From: DAHUYF01 sp035945115
GTDB taxonomy: Bacteria; Pseudomonadota; Alphaproteobacteria; ATCC43930; CGMCC-115725
NCBI GenBank assembly: GCA_035945115.1
Contig: DASZAN010000003.1
Location: forward strand, 11,356-75,355
Direction of reading: 5' to 3'
DNA length: 64,000 nt
The notes below the pieces were generated by a model that was not told the origin of the DNA, made no database searches, and saw only the letters and a list, made by a program, of their open reading frames with translations. Below, piece after piece: positions 26,629 to 34,917 of the stretch (positions are counted from its first letter, which is position 1; the number at the start of each line of letters is the position of its first letter). Both the position numbers and the translations under genes were made by a program.

Positions 26629-27138
26629 ATGGAACTCGTCAGTTATGAATGGTGGACGTTCTGCTTCCGCTGGCTCCATGTGATCAGCGGCATCATGTGG
26701 ATCGGCCACCTCTGGTACTTCAACTTCGTGCAGACGCCGTCGATGCCCAAGATTCCCGATGAACAGAAGCCGGCCGTCACCAAGTTCATCGCCCCGACCG
26801 CCCTCTTCTGGTTCCGCTGGGGCGCAATGGCGACGATCATCACCGGCCTCATCCTCGCGAGCCTCAACGGCTATCTCTTCAACGCCATCAAGCTCGGAAT
26901 CGGCGATCACAATGCGCGCTTCACCGCCATCGGCTTCGGCATGTGGCTGGGCGCAATCATGTGGTTCAACGTCTGGTTCCTGATCTGGCCCAATCAGAAG
27001 AAGGTGTTGGGCATCGTCCCGGCGGAAGCCGACGAGAAAAAGCGCGCGGGCCGCGTCGCGGCGCTCGCCTCGCGCACCAACACCATGCTGTCGATTCCCA
27101 TGCTTTACGCGATGAGTTCAGCACAGCACTACTTCTAA
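26629..27138 (+). CDS. PuuD-like urate hydroxylase N-terminal membrane domain protein
   Basis: A 169-residue integral membrane protein with about four hydrophobic helices. WWTFCFRWLHVISGIMWIGHLWYFNF (in part) has histidines spaced as in the membrane domain of PuuD, the cytochrome-c-coupled bacterial urate oxidase. GDHNARFTAIGFGMWLGAIMWFNVWFLIWP (in part) follows the same domain. The usual C-terminal cytochrome c domain is missing and there is no CxxCH, so this is the stand-alone form whose substrate is unproven. The 30-residue membrane peptide lies directly upstream. A strong terminator follows. Confidence 0.8.
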   Translation: MELVSYEWWTFCFRWLHVISGIMWIGHLWYFNFVQTPSMPKIPDEQKPAVTKFIAPTALFWFRWGAMATIITGLILASLNGYLFNAIKLGIGDHNARFTAIGFGMWLGAIMWFNVWFLIWPNQKKVLGIVPAEADEKKRAGRVAALASRTNTMLSIPMLYAMSSAQHYF

Positions 27139-27160
27139 GAGTTAGTCTCTCTCGAAATCG

Positions 27161-27193
27161 GGAACCGGGGCCGCAAGGCCCCGTTCCTTTTTT
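27161..27193 (+). terminator. Intrinsic terminator
   Basis: GGAACCGGGGCC pairs with GGCCCCGTTCC around a GCAA loop (one bulged base) and is followed by TTTTTT at 27188-27193. It ends the small-peptide/PuuD-like operon and separates it from sodB. Confidence 0.92.
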
Positions 27194-27244
27194 GACGGGC
27201 GCGGCCCCCGCGTCGCGTTTTCTCCGCATATCAGTGAGGGAACA

Positions 27245-27847
27245 ATGGCGTTCGAACTCCCTAGGCTTCCTTATCCCAAAGACGGTCTCGAGCCGCATAT
27301 GTCCTCGCGCACGCTCGAGTTCCATCACGGCAAGCATCACCAAACCTATGTGACGACGCTCAACAAACTGATTGAAGGCACGCCATTCGCGAGCCAGTCG
27401 CTCGAGGAGGCCATCCGCGCGACAGCGAACGACGATTCGAAGGCACAGATCTTCAACAATGCGGCGCAAGTCTGGAACCACACCTTCTTTTGGAACTGCA
27501 TGCGGCCGCGCGGCGGCGGCAGGCCTTCGGGCGACCTGCTGAAACGGATCGAGCAAGCCTTCGGTGGCTTCGACAAGTTCACCCAGGAATTCAAGCAAGC
27601 CGCCACGACCCAATTCGGCAGCGGCTGGGCGTGGCTGGTGCTCGATGGTGGCCAGCTCAAGGTGACGAAGACAGCGAATGCCGTGAACCCGCTCTCGCAC
27701 GGCAAGACGGCGCTCCTCGCCTGCGATGTCTGGGAGCACGCTTACTATCTCGATTTCCAGAATCGTCGGCCGGACTTCATCCAGACCTTCCTCGATCATC
27801 TCGTCAACTGGGATTTCGTCGCCAAGTGTCTGGCGAAAGCGGCGTAG
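27245..27847 (+). CDS. sodB: Superoxide dismutase, Fe type
   Basis: A 200-residue cytoplasmic enzyme converting superoxide to oxygen and hydrogen peroxide. Metal ligands are recognised in order: the His in LEFHHGKHHQTYV, the His in VWNHTFFWNCM, and Asp/His in DVWEHAYYLDFQNRR. The AAQVWNHTFFW and FGSGWAWLV contexts are those of iron-dependent SodB. AGTGAGGGAACA precedes ATG 27245. A terminator isolates it from the upstream operon, so it has its own promoter in the ~50 bases between. Confidence 0.96.
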   Translation: MAFELPRLPYPKDGLEPHMSSRTLEFHHGKHHQTYVTTLNKLIEGTPFASQSLEEAIRATANDDSKAQIFNNAAQVWNHTFFWNCMRPRGGGRPSGDLLKRIEQAFGGFDKFTQEFKQAATTQFGSGWAWLVLDGGQLKVTKTANAVNPLSHGKTALLACDVWEHAYYLDFQNRRPDFIQTFLDHLVNWDFVAKCLAKAA

Positions 27848-27869
27848 CGCCGCGCGGCGACTGCCAGCG

Positions 27870-28244
27870 TCAACGCGCCGGCAGCAGCGCCGCGGCGACG
27901 GGACGTTCTTCCGATAGCAAGATGTTGTAGGTCCGACAGGCGGCGCCGGTGTCCATCGCGTCCAGGACGATTCCGGCGCCGCGTAGCGACTGGCGCAGTG
28001 CCGGTAAAACGAACTCGGTCCGCCGCCCGCAGCCAAGCAGCAGGATGCGGATGCCGCCATGCTCGATCACCGGACGAAGCGCCTCGATGCTCACCTCGGC
28101 GAAGCTCGCGACGTTCCAGACGACGGTCGCGTCCGGGAAGACGAGGATGGCGCTCTCATAGCCGGCGCCGCTCACGTGAAAGCCGCTGGGACCGTAGCTG
28201 TCGATCACCTGCCGGCCGGCGGGGATGATCGGTGTCACATCCAC
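27870..28244 (-). CDS. Mth938/DUF498-domain protein, NDUFAF3-like
   Basis: A 124-residue protein of the Mth938-like fold: IPAGRQVIDSYGPSGFHVSG, then VFPDATVVWNV, IRILLLGCGRRTEFV and GIVLDAMDTGAACRTYNILL. Human NDUFAF3, a complex I assembly factor, belongs here. I chose GTG 28244, which gives a start (VDVTPIIPAG) matching family N-termini and sits 4 bases after the secF stop; a longer GTG at 28301 would add 19 Arg/Pro-rich residues. It is the last gene of the secD-secF run. Confidence 0.85.
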   Translation of the reverse strand: MDVTPIIPAGRQVIDSYGPSGFHVSGAGYESAILVFPDATVVWNVASFAEVSIEALRPVIEHGGIRILLLGCGRRTEFVLPALRQSLRGAGIVLDAMDTGAACRTYNILLSEERPVAAALLPAR

Positions 28245-28248
28245 GGGA

Positions 28249-29196
28249 TCAGGACGCTCCCTGCGTCTCGGCGGGACCTGCGTCTGCTTCCTTGGCGGCA
28301 CTAGCCCGCCGCGGGCGGATGTAATAGAGGAGCGGCGCGGCGATGAAGAGCGACGAATAAGTGCCGACGACGATGCCCCAGAGCATCGCGATGGAGAAGC
28401 CGCGGAGCACCTCGCCGCCGAAGATCAGGAGGGAGAGCACGGCGAGCGCCGTCGTGCTCACCGTCAGGATGGTGCGCGAGAGGGTCTCGTTGAGGCTCTT
28501 GTTGATGAGCGTGCGGAGTTCCATGGTCTTGTACTTCCGCATGGTCTCGCGCACGCGGTCATAAATCACCACGGTATCGTTCACCGAATAGCCGGCGATC
28601 GTGAGAATCGCCGCCAAGGTCGTGAGATTGAACTCGATCTGCAGCAGCGCAAAGAGGCCGACGGTGGTGACCGTGTCGTGCAAAGTCGAGAGCATGGCGC
28701 CGACGCCGAATTGCCACTCGAAACGCAGCCACACATAGGCGGCGATGGCAAAGAGGGCGAGCACCGTCGCCCAGACGCCGGCCTGGATGAGCTCGCCGCC
28801 GACCTTGGGGCCGACCACCTCGGTGCGGCGATAGTCGATGCCCTGCCCAAGCGCCGTCTTGACCTTCTCCACCCCGACCATCTGCGCGCGATCATCACCG
28901 GGTTGGCGCGCGACGCGGATCAGCACGTCGTTGGGTCCGCCGAAGCCTTGCAGCGACACTTCGCCCAAGCCCAATCCGTTCAGGGTCGAGCGCATCTTGG
29001 CAAGATCGGCGGGCCCGTTCGTGGTGCGTGCCTCGATCAGCGTGCCGCCGGAGAAGTCGATGCCGTAATTGAGGCCGAGCAGCAAGAAGGCGACGACGGA
29101 AACGATCGACAGCAGCCCGGAGAAGGCGAAGCCGAACTTGTGCCAGCCCATGAAGTCGATATTGGGGATTCGGCGGATGATGATGAGCGGGCGCAT
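28249..29196 (-). CDS. secF: Protein translocase subunit SecF
   Basis: A 315-residue membrane protein that works with SecD to use the proton gradient for late steps of Sec export. Six hydrophobic helices are spaced in RND fashion. Signature segments: GLNYGIDFSGGTLIEA in the first periplasmic turn, TVGLFALLQIEFNLTTLAAILTIAGYSVNDTVVIYDRVRE (in part) and TTALAVLSLLIFGGEVLRGFS. It starts 6 bases after secD ends and is followed by the NDUFAF3-like gene. Confidence 0.97.
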   Translation of the reverse strand: MRPLIIIRRIPNIDFMGWHKFGFAFSGLLSIVSVVAFLLLGLNYGIDFSGGTLIEARTTNGPADLAKMRSTLNGLGLGEVSLQGFGGPNDVLIRVARQPGDDRAQMVGVEKVKTALGQGIDYRRTEVVGPKVGGELIQAGVWATVLALFAIAAYVWLRFEWQFGVGAMLSTLHDTVTTVGLFALLQIEFNLTTLAAILTIAGYSVNDTVVIYDRVRETMRKYKTMELRTLINKSLNETLSRTILTVSTTALAVLSLLIFGGEVLRGFSIAMLWGIVVGTYSSLFIAAPLLYYIRPRRASAAKEADAGPAETQGAS

Positions 29197-29202
29197 CGGC
29201 GG

Positions 29203-30783
29203 CTAGATCGGTATGGCTTTGGGCTTGGTGCGGCGTAGCCAGGTGACGATGAGGAGCCGTGTCACCAGGATCGCCGAGAAGAGCGAGGTGATGACGCCGA
29301 TGCTCAAGGTCACGGCAAAGCCTTTGACCGGGCCGGAGCCGAGCCAGAACATGAGGAACCCGGCAACGAGCGTCGTCACGTGACTGTCGAGAATGGTGCC
29401 GAAGGCGCGCTCAAACCCCGCCTGCAGCGAGGAGATCATCGAGCGGCCGCCGCGCACCTCCTCGCGGATGCGCTCATAGATCAGCACGTTAGCATCCACG
29501 GCCATGCCCATGGTAAGCGCGATGCCGGCGATGCCCGGCAAGGTCAAGGTGGCGCCCAGCAAGGAGAGAGCCGCCAGCATCAGGCACAAATTGAAGAAGA
29601 GCGCGATATTGGCGTAGATGCCGAAAAGCCCATAGAAGACGATCATGAAGGCAACGACGAGGACCACGCCGACGATGCTGGCGAGCGCACCGGCATGGAT
29701 CGAATCGGCGCCGAGGTCCGGTCCCACCGTCCGCTCTTCCAGCGCAACCAACGGTGCCGGAAGCGCACCGGCACGGAGCTGAAGCGCAAGCTCGTTCGCC
29801 GATTGCGACGTGAAGCTGCCGGAAATGACGCCGGAGCCGCCGCGGATGGGCTCGCGGATCACAGGTGCGCTGATCACTTTATTGTCGAGCACGATGGCGA
29901 AGGGCTTGCCGACATTGGCGGTGGTGGCCTCGCCGAAGCGCCGCGCGCCGACGGAGTCGAATTTGAAGGAGACCACCGGCTCGGTGCCGTTCTGAAAAGT
30001 GAGCTGCGCGTCCGTCAGCGTGTCGCCGCTCACCATGACGCGTTTCTGCACGACGATGGTGCTGCCCGGCGCGCCCCGCCCGTCATCAAGCGGCAGAACT
30101 TCGTCGCCGGGCGGCAGATGGCCGCGCTTGGCATCCTCGGGGTTGGCGTTCACGTCGACGAGCTGAAACGTCATCTTCGCGGTCTTGCCGAGGATCCGCT
30201 TCACGAACTCCGGGTCCTCGACGCCCGGCAACTCCAGCACGATACGGTCGTCGCCTTCGCGCTGAATGGTCGGCTCCTTGGTGCCGGTCTCATCAATGCG
30301 GCGGCGGACGATCTCGATCGACTGCTCGACGATCTGCTGCTGCAGCCGCTTCAGCGCGACCTCGTTGAATTTGAGCGTGACCGCGCCGCCGGCGCCCACG
30401 ACGATGTCGAGCGTCTGGTCGACCCGGCGGACGATGGTGCGCACCTCCTCGGCGCGGTCGGGCTCGCGCAAGGTGAAGGAGACTTGGTTATTGTCGGCGT
30501 TGAGGCCGGTATAGCCGATCGGCGGCTTGGCATTGCGGAATTCGGTGCGGAGTGAATCGGCGGCGTTGTTGAGGTGCTCCTTCAAGACCGCTTTCATGTC
30601 GACTTCGTAGAGCAGATACGAGCCGCCACGCAGGTCGAGGCCGAGGCTCACCCGCTTCTTCGGCAGGAAGTTCGGCCAATTCTCCACTGCCGGCGCCGAG
30701 AAGAGGTTGGGAATGCTGAGGATGACGCCAAGCGTGCAGATTCCCAGAATGAGCGTGACCAGCCATCGGGGAAAATAAAGCAT
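29203..30783 (-). CDS. secD: Protein translocase subunit SecD
   Basis: A 526-residue SecD, partner of SecF. An N-terminal membrane helix (WLVTLILGICTLGVILSIPN), the conserved VSLGLDLRGGSYLLYEVD, the periplasmic P1 region, then the six-helix block with DLGADSIHAGALASIVGVVL, TLTLPGIAGIALTMGMAVDANVLIYERIREE (in part) and SHVTTLVAGFLMFWLGSGPVKGFAVTLSIGV (in part). A dispersed repeat separates it from yajC upstream, so the usual yajC-secD spacing is stretched to about 165 bases. Confidence 0.97.
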   Translation of the reverse strand: MLYFPRWLVTLILGICTLGVILSIPNLFSAPAVENWPNFLPKKRVSLGLDLRGGSYLLYEVDMKAVLKEHLNNAADSLRTEFRNAKPPIGYTGLNADNNQVSFTLREPDRAEEVRTIVRRVDQTLDIVVGAGGAVTLKFNEVALKRLQQQIVEQSIEIVRRRIDETGTKEPTIQREGDDRIVLELPGVEDPEFVKRILGKTAKMTFQLVDVNANPEDAKRGHLPPGDEVLPLDDGRGAPGSTIVVQKRVMVSGDTLTDAQLTFQNGTEPVVSFKFDSVGARRFGEATTANVGKPFAIVLDNKVISAPVIREPIRGGSGVISGSFTSQSANELALQLRAGALPAPLVALEERTVGPDLGADSIHAGALASIVGVVLVVAFMIVFYGLFGIYANIALFFNLCLMLAALSLLGATLTLPGIAGIALTMGMAVDANVLIYERIREEVRGGRSMISSLQAGFERAFGTILDSHVTTLVAGFLMFWLGSGPVKGFAVTLSIGVITSLFSAILVTRLLIVTWLRRTKPKAIPI

Positions 30784-30832
30784 CGGTCTACGCTTAGGGC
30801 AGTTGCCGCTTCAATGGAATCATCCAATCTCT

Positions 30833-30910
30833 CGTCGTCCCTGCGAAAGCAGGGACCCAGGGCAAGCGACCGGGCGCTCCCCTGGATTCCCGCTTTCGCG
30901 GGAATGACGG
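30833..30910 (-). repeat. Dispersed palindromic repeat, copy 2
   Basis: Near-identical to copy 1 at 24738-24819 but inverted: TCCCTGCGAAAGCAGGGA and TTCCCGCTTTCGCGGGAA with a variable middle. It lies between yajC and secD in the same operon direction, where it could attenuate transcription or protect mRNA ends. Confidence 0.85.
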
Positions 30911-30947
30911 TGAAGAGAAAGCGGAGTCCATTGGAGGGCCACCCGCT

Positions 30948-31325
30948 CTACTTGCTGCCGGCGGCGCGGCGGGTATTGCTCTTGCCCTTATCGGCGTCGC
31001 TCTCGGTTTCCGCTTCGCCCTTATCGCCCTTGGCCGCGACTGGCTCCGTTTTTGCGGTGACGCCGGTGATGGTGCTGCGCAGCACGCGCACGCGGAGGCC
31101 CTCGGCGATCTCGACCAGCACCTCATCGTCGCTCACCACCTTGGCGATGGTGCCGATGATGCCGCCCCCCGTGACCACCCGGTCGCCGCGGCGGAGCGCC
31201 GAGAGCATCGTCTTGTGCTCCTTCGCCTTCTGCTGCTGCGGGCGGATCAAGAAGAAGTAGAAGACGACCAGGATCAACGCAAAAGGCGCGATCTGCACCA
31301 GTTGGTTCGCGCCGTCTCCGAACAT
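30948..31325 (-). CDS. yajC: Preprotein translocase accessory subunit YajC
   Basis: A 125-residue single-pass membrane protein associated with SecDF. The N-terminal helix reads IAPFALILVVFYFFLIRPQQ, followed by the typical KAKEHKTMLSALRRGDRVVT and GGIIGTIAKV, with a longer than usual Lys/Glu/Ala-rich C-terminal tail. ATG 31325 was chosen as the standard start (MFGDGANQ); the open frame extends much further upstream without protein-like content. Divergent from the DUF815 ATPase gene. Confidence 0.95.
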   Translation of the reverse strand: MFGDGANQLVQIAPFALILVVFYFFLIRPQQQKAKEHKTMLSALRRGDRVVTGGGIIGTIAKVVSDDEVLVEIAEGLRVRVLRSTITGVTAKTEPVAAKGDKGEAETESDADKGKSNTRRAAGSK

Positions 31326-31509
31326 GAGCCCGCTCCTCGATCTTGGCGGACCGAAGCCCCAAAATCCGCCGTGCCGCGGCCGGATTCCTAGTGGACTTCG
31401 CCGCAAAGAGCAATGGGAGGACGGCGGAAGCCTCCTTAGAAAGGGGCAATGTTGACGGGCTCGGGCGCCCTGCTTAGGGTCGCGCCGCCCCGCAAGCCCC
31501 GGACCCCAA

Positions 31510-32379
31510 ATGACCGACGTGAAGAAACTCGAACCTTTGCTGGCGCGCATCGCCGCGGCGCTCGACCGGCTGGCGCCCCCGGCTCCACCCGAGAACGACC
31601 TCGAACGTGCCGACGCCTTCGTCTGGCATGCCGACCGGTCGTGGCTCGAGCCGGTGCCGCATGTGAACCGGGTCGATCTCGACCTCCTCCAGGGCATCGA
31701 CCGCGTCCGCGACATTCTCCTCGAGAACACCCGCCGTTTCGCCCGCGGCTTTCCCGCCAACAACGTGCTCCTCTGGGGCGCGCGCGGCATGGGCAAGAGC
31801 TCGCTCATCAAGGCGGCGCATGCCGCCGTCAATGCCGAGGCGCCGCGCTCGCTGGTCCTCGTGGAAATCCATCGCGAGGATATCCCCACCCTGCCCCGCC
31901 TCCTCGCGCCGCTGCGCGAGACGACGCGGCGCTGCATCCTTTTTTGCGACGATCTCTCTTTCGACCAGCAGGACACGAGCTACAAGTCGCTGAAAGCGGT
32001 GCTCGAGGGCGGCATCGAGGGTCGGCCCGCCAATGTCGTGCTCTACGCCACCTCGAACCGCCGCCATCTCCTCTCGCGCGACATGATCGAGAACGAGCGC
32101 TCGACCGCCATCAACCCCGGCGAGGCGGTCGAGGAGAAGGTCTCGCTCTCCGATCGCTTCGGCCTTTGGCTGGGTTTCCACGCCTGCGACCAGGAGACGT
32201 ATCACGCGATGGTGCGAGGTTACGCCGCCCGCTACGGCCTCGCCGTGCCGGCCGAGCAATTGCGCGCCGAGGCGAGCGAATGGGCGATCACCCGCGGCGC
32301 CCGCTCCGGCCGCGTCGCCTGGCAATACATTCAGGATCTCGCGGGGCGCTTGGGAAAGACGATCGCGACAGCGGGCTGA
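31510..32379 (+). CDS. DUF815-family AAA+ ATPase
   Basis: A 289-residue cytoplasmic P-loop protein. Walker A is WGARGMGKSSLIKA (about residues 96-105), Walker B is CILFCDDLSFD (about 140), sensor-1-like NVVLYATSNRRHLL follows and LSDRFGLWLGF is typical of the family. DUF815 proteins are DnaA/AAA+-like ATPases of unknown role, common next to yajC/secD and M23 genes in alphaproteobacteria, as here. The ATG at 31510 has no strong ribosome site. Confidence 0.88.
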   Translation: MTDVKKLEPLLARIAAALDRLAPPAPPENDLERADAFVWHADRSWLEPVPHVNRVDLDLLQGIDRVRDILLENTRRFARGFPANNVLLWGARGMGKSSLIKAAHAAVNAEAPRSLVLVEIHREDIPTLPRLLAPLRETTRRCILFCDDLSFDQQDTSYKSLKAVLEGGIEGRPANVVLYATSNRRHLLSRDMIENERSTAINPGEAVEEKVSLSDRFGLWLGFHACDQETYHAMVRGYAARYGLAVPAEQLRAEASEWAITRGARSGRVAWQYIQDLAGRLGKTIATAG

Positions 32380-32418
32380 GCGCACTCCGATCAGCTGAGT
32401 TTGGCCGTCCATTGTCCG

Positions 32419-32508
32419 CCGTCATCGCGAGCGTAGCGAAGCGATCCAGAAGCAAGCGACGTGCCGTCGCACTGGATTGCTTCGTCGCTTCGCTCCTCGC
32501 AACGACGG
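32419..32508. repeat. Second type of intergenic inverted repeat
   Basis: CCGTCATCGCGAGCGTAGCG and GATCCAG on the left mirror CTGGATTGCTTCGTCGCTTC and CGCTCCTCGCAACGACGG on the right, an imperfect ~90-base palindrome between two converging genes. It is of the GCGAGGAGCGAAGCGAC type widespread in alphaproteobacteria and may terminate both genes. Confidence 0.7.
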
Positions 32509-32554
32509 CTTTTCGAGGATAATTCGGCCAGGGCGAATACCACCCTAAACGCGT

Positions 32555-33025
32555 TCAGCCGACCACGATCTCCGGCACGCACTCGACCGGAAAATTGACG
32601 GAGTTCGCGACGAAGCATTTCTCGTGCGCCTCGCGGTGGAGCGCGCGCGCCTTTTCGAGATTGCCGCCCGCCGCGATGGTCACGCTGGGTCGCAGCACGA
32701 CGCGGGTGAAGCGGCCGCCACCGTCGGCTTCTTCGCTCATCGTGCCTTCGGCCGCATCGACGTAGCTCTTGACCACGATGCCGTTCACCGCGGCGAGATG
32801 GAGATACCAGAGCTGATGGCAAGTCGAGAGCGAGGCGACCAGCAATTCCTCGGGATTCCAGGCCGCGGCATCGCCGCGGAAGGCAGGATCGGATGAGCCG
32901 GCGATCGCCGATTTGCCAGGTGCTTCGATCGCATGCGCGCGAGAATAAGCGCGGTATGACGAGGTGCCAGCGCCGAGGTCGCCGGTCCAGCGCACGGTTA
33001 TTCGATAAGTATGGAGCTTGCTCAT
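32555..33025 (-). CDS. OsmC-family peroxidase-like protein
   Basis: A 156-residue protein of the OsmC/Ohr superfamily, cytoplasmic enzymes that reduce organic hydroperoxides with a reactive Cys pair. Visible: HTYRITVRWTGDLGAGT, NPEELLVASLSTCHQLWYLH with the first Cys in the usual place, and the second conserved Cys in REAHEKCFVANSVNFPVE. This reads like the YhfA/OsmC-like group rather than Ohr proper. ATG 33025 is chosen (MSKLHTYRI). It lies 7 bases after the LytM/LysM gene stop and may be cotranscribed. Confidence 0.9.
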   Translation of the reverse strand: MSKLHTYRITVRWTGDLGAGTSSYRAYSRAHAIEAPGKSAIAGSSDPAFRGDAAAWNPEELLVASLSTCHQLWYLHLAAVNGIVVKSYVDAAEGTMSEEADGGGRFTRVVLRPSVTIAAGGNLEKARALHREAHEKCFVANSVNFPVECVPEIVVG

Positions 33026-33032
33026 ATGGGCC

Positions 33033-34205
33033 TCATCCTCGGGCGGCAGTGGCGGCGAGCGGCGGTAGGTAGTCATCGGGATCGAGTGCGCGCGTGCCGT
33101 GGCGAATCTCGAAATGGAGCTGTGGCTCGCCCACGGCGCCAGTGGCGCCGACGCGCGCGATCTCCTGGCCGCGCTTCACGCGGTCGCCCCGCTTCACCAA
33201 CAGCGCCGAAATGTGCGCGTAAGCGGTCATCCAGCCGCCGGAATGTTTCACGAGTAGCAGATTACCGTAGCCGCGGAGCTCGTTCCCGGCATAAGCGACG
33301 ACGCCCGCATCCGCCGCGAGGACCGGGGTTCCCGCCGGTGCCGCGACGTTGATGCCGTCGTTGTGCGTGCCGTTCGCTCCCGTCCCATAGGTCGCGAGGA
33401 TGCCGCCGTGGACCGGCCAGAGAAAGCGCGCCTCGCCTTGCTTCGGCGGCGGCGGTAGTGGTGGCGGCGGGAGCGCCGCTAGCTGCTCGTGGGGCGGGGA
33501 CTGCGCCGCGGGTGGGGGTGGCACTGCCACGGCCGGAGGCGAGGGCGGCGGCTCCAAGACGGGCGGCGTGACCGGTCTGGCGATGATCGGCGGTGGTGCG
33601 GGTGCGGTGGCGAGAGGCGGCTCGATCGCGGGGCGCGGTGCAAAGGCGGGCGGCGTCCCGCTCGGCGGCGGGGCGAGCGCCAATCCGGAGGGTGCCGTTG
33701 CTTGAATAACCGGCGCGGGGCCGCGCCGGCCGACCTCTTGCACCGGCGCCGGCAAGGTCAGCACCTGGCCGGCGCTTACCGCATAGGGCGGCGCGAGCTG
33801 GTTGCTGCGTGCAAGCGTGCTGGTATCGACGCCATAAAGCCGCGAGATGCTGTAGAGCGTCTCACCTGGCTCCACCGTGTGCTGCGGCACCGCCGGGAGC
33901 GCGAGACGGCGGCCAGGCGCCACGTCGTAGGGCGGCTCGAGCCGATTCGCGTCGATCAAGGTCCGGACCGGCACGTTGGCGCGGCGCGAGACAGCATAGA
34001 GCGTCTCGCCCGGCTGTACGGTGACTTGGCCCGCCGCGGCCGGCACCGGCGCGATGCTTCCGCCAGAGGGCGCAGCGACAATACTGGCACGCGTCCCCGT
34101 CCCGCTCACCACCGGTGCTGGCGGCTGCGTTCTTGGTCCGCAGGCAACGAGCATCGCCGACAGCAGCAAAGCCGCGCGGATCAAGCCGGCACGAGGCGGC
34201 ATCAT
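33033..34205 (-). CDS. NlpD-like lipoprotein with two LysM domains and a degenerate LytM (M23) domain
   Basis: A 390-residue lipoprotein. The signal ends in lipobox LVAC with Cys22. Two LysM peptidoglycan-binding units follow (TVQPGETLYAVSRRANV and TVEPGETLYSISRLYGV), then a long Pro/Ala linker and a C-terminal LytM/M23 domain. In this domain the metal-site motif is HNDGINVAAPAGTPV: relative to active LytM enzymes the first His and the Asp are replaced by Asn, though HFEIRHG remains. It is thus probably an amidase activator like NlpD rather than a hydrolase. It follows surE-pcm as nlpD does in many proteobacteria. Confidence 0.88.
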   Translation of the reverse strand: MMPPRAGLIRAALLLSAMLVACGPRTQPPAPVVSGTGTRASIVAAPSGGSIAPVPAAAGQVTVQPGETLYAVSRRANVPVRTLIDANRLEPPYDVAPGRRLALPAVPQHTVEPGETLYSISRLYGVDTSTLARSNQLAPPYAVSAGQVLTLPAPVQEVGRRGPAPVIQATAPSGLALAPPPSGTPPAFAPRPAIEPPLATAPAPPPIIARPVTPPVLEPPPSPPAVAVPPPPAAQSPPHEQLAALPPPPLPPPPKQGEARFLWPVHGGILATYGTGANGTHNDGINVAAPAGTPVLAADAGVVAYAGNELRGYGNLLLVKHSGGWMTAYAHISALLVKRGDRVKRGQEIARVGATGAVGEPQLHFEIRHGTRALDPDDYLPPLAATAARG

Positions 34206-34251
34206 GGCGCGAGTGTATGTCACAGCCGTATCGTCGAACAACGGCCGGCGC

Positions 34252-34917
34252 TCAGTTTCCTTCCGGTGGCTGCGCACCGCGCGGCAAGCCCTGGACGAGC
34301 GGCACGAACAGCACCGCGCCCAGATCCTCGGTTACAAATTGGCCATCGACCCGGCGCACGCGCATCAAGCGCTGTGCGCGTCGCTCGCGTCCGACCGGCG
34401 CCACGAGGACACCGCCTTCGGCGAGGCTCTCGAGCAAGTTCGAGGGAAGCGCGGCGGCCGCGGCGGTCACCATGATGCGATCGAACGGCGCCTGCTCGGG
34501 CCAGCCCTTGGTGCCATCGCCGAACCGAGTCGTCACATTATGAAGCTTGAGCTCGGCAAAGCGCTTTTCCGCCTCTTTGAGGAGCGCGCGATGACGCTCC
34601 ATGGTGAAGACCCGGCGGCAGAGCTTCGCCAGCACGGCCGTCTGGTAGCCCGAACCCGTGCCGATCTCCAGGACTTTGTGCCGCTCGCCCACCTCGAGTG
34701 CTTCGCTCATTTTGGCGACGACGAGCGGCTGGCTGATGGTCTGCGCATGGCCAATCGGCAATGCGACGTTCTCATAGGCCCGGTCGCGGAAAGCCGGTGG
34801 AATGAAGAACTCGCGCGGAACGCGCTCGATCGCGCCCAGCACGCGGGCATCGCCGACGCCGGCGCCGCGCAGCTCCATCAAAAGGCGCAACACGCGCGGC
34901 GTCGCCGCGTCGTTCAC
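34252..34917 (-). CDS. pcm: Protein-L-isoaspartate O-methyltransferase
   Basis: A 221-residue methyltransferase that repairs isoaspartyl residues in aged proteins using S-adenosylmethionine. Motifs: VPREFFIPPAFRDRAYEN, LPIGHAQTISQPLVVAKM (substrate side), the SAM-binding VLEIGTGSGYQTAVLA and FDRIMVTAAAAALPSNLL. The start overlaps the surE stop by 4 bases (ATGA), so the two are translationally coupled, as in the common surE-pcm pair. A second, more divergent Pcm-like gene lies at 56428. Confidence 0.96.
   Translation of the reverse strand: MNDAATPRVLRLLMELRGAGVGDARVLGAIERVPREFFIPPAFRDRAYENVALPIGHAQTISQPLVVAKMSEALEVGERHKVLEIGTGSGYQTAVLAKLCRRVFTMERHRALLKEAEKRFAELKLHNVTTRFGDGTKGWPEQAPFDRIMVTAAAAALPSNLLESLAEGGVLVAPVGRERRAQRLMRVRRVDGQFVTEDLGAVLFVPLVQGLPRGAQPPEGN

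Noticed and set aside
28245..28301. Longer start (GTG 28301) for the NDUFAF3-like protein
   Set aside because: The added residues are Arg/Pro-rich, overlap secF by 53 bases, and family N-termini match the GTG 28244 start.
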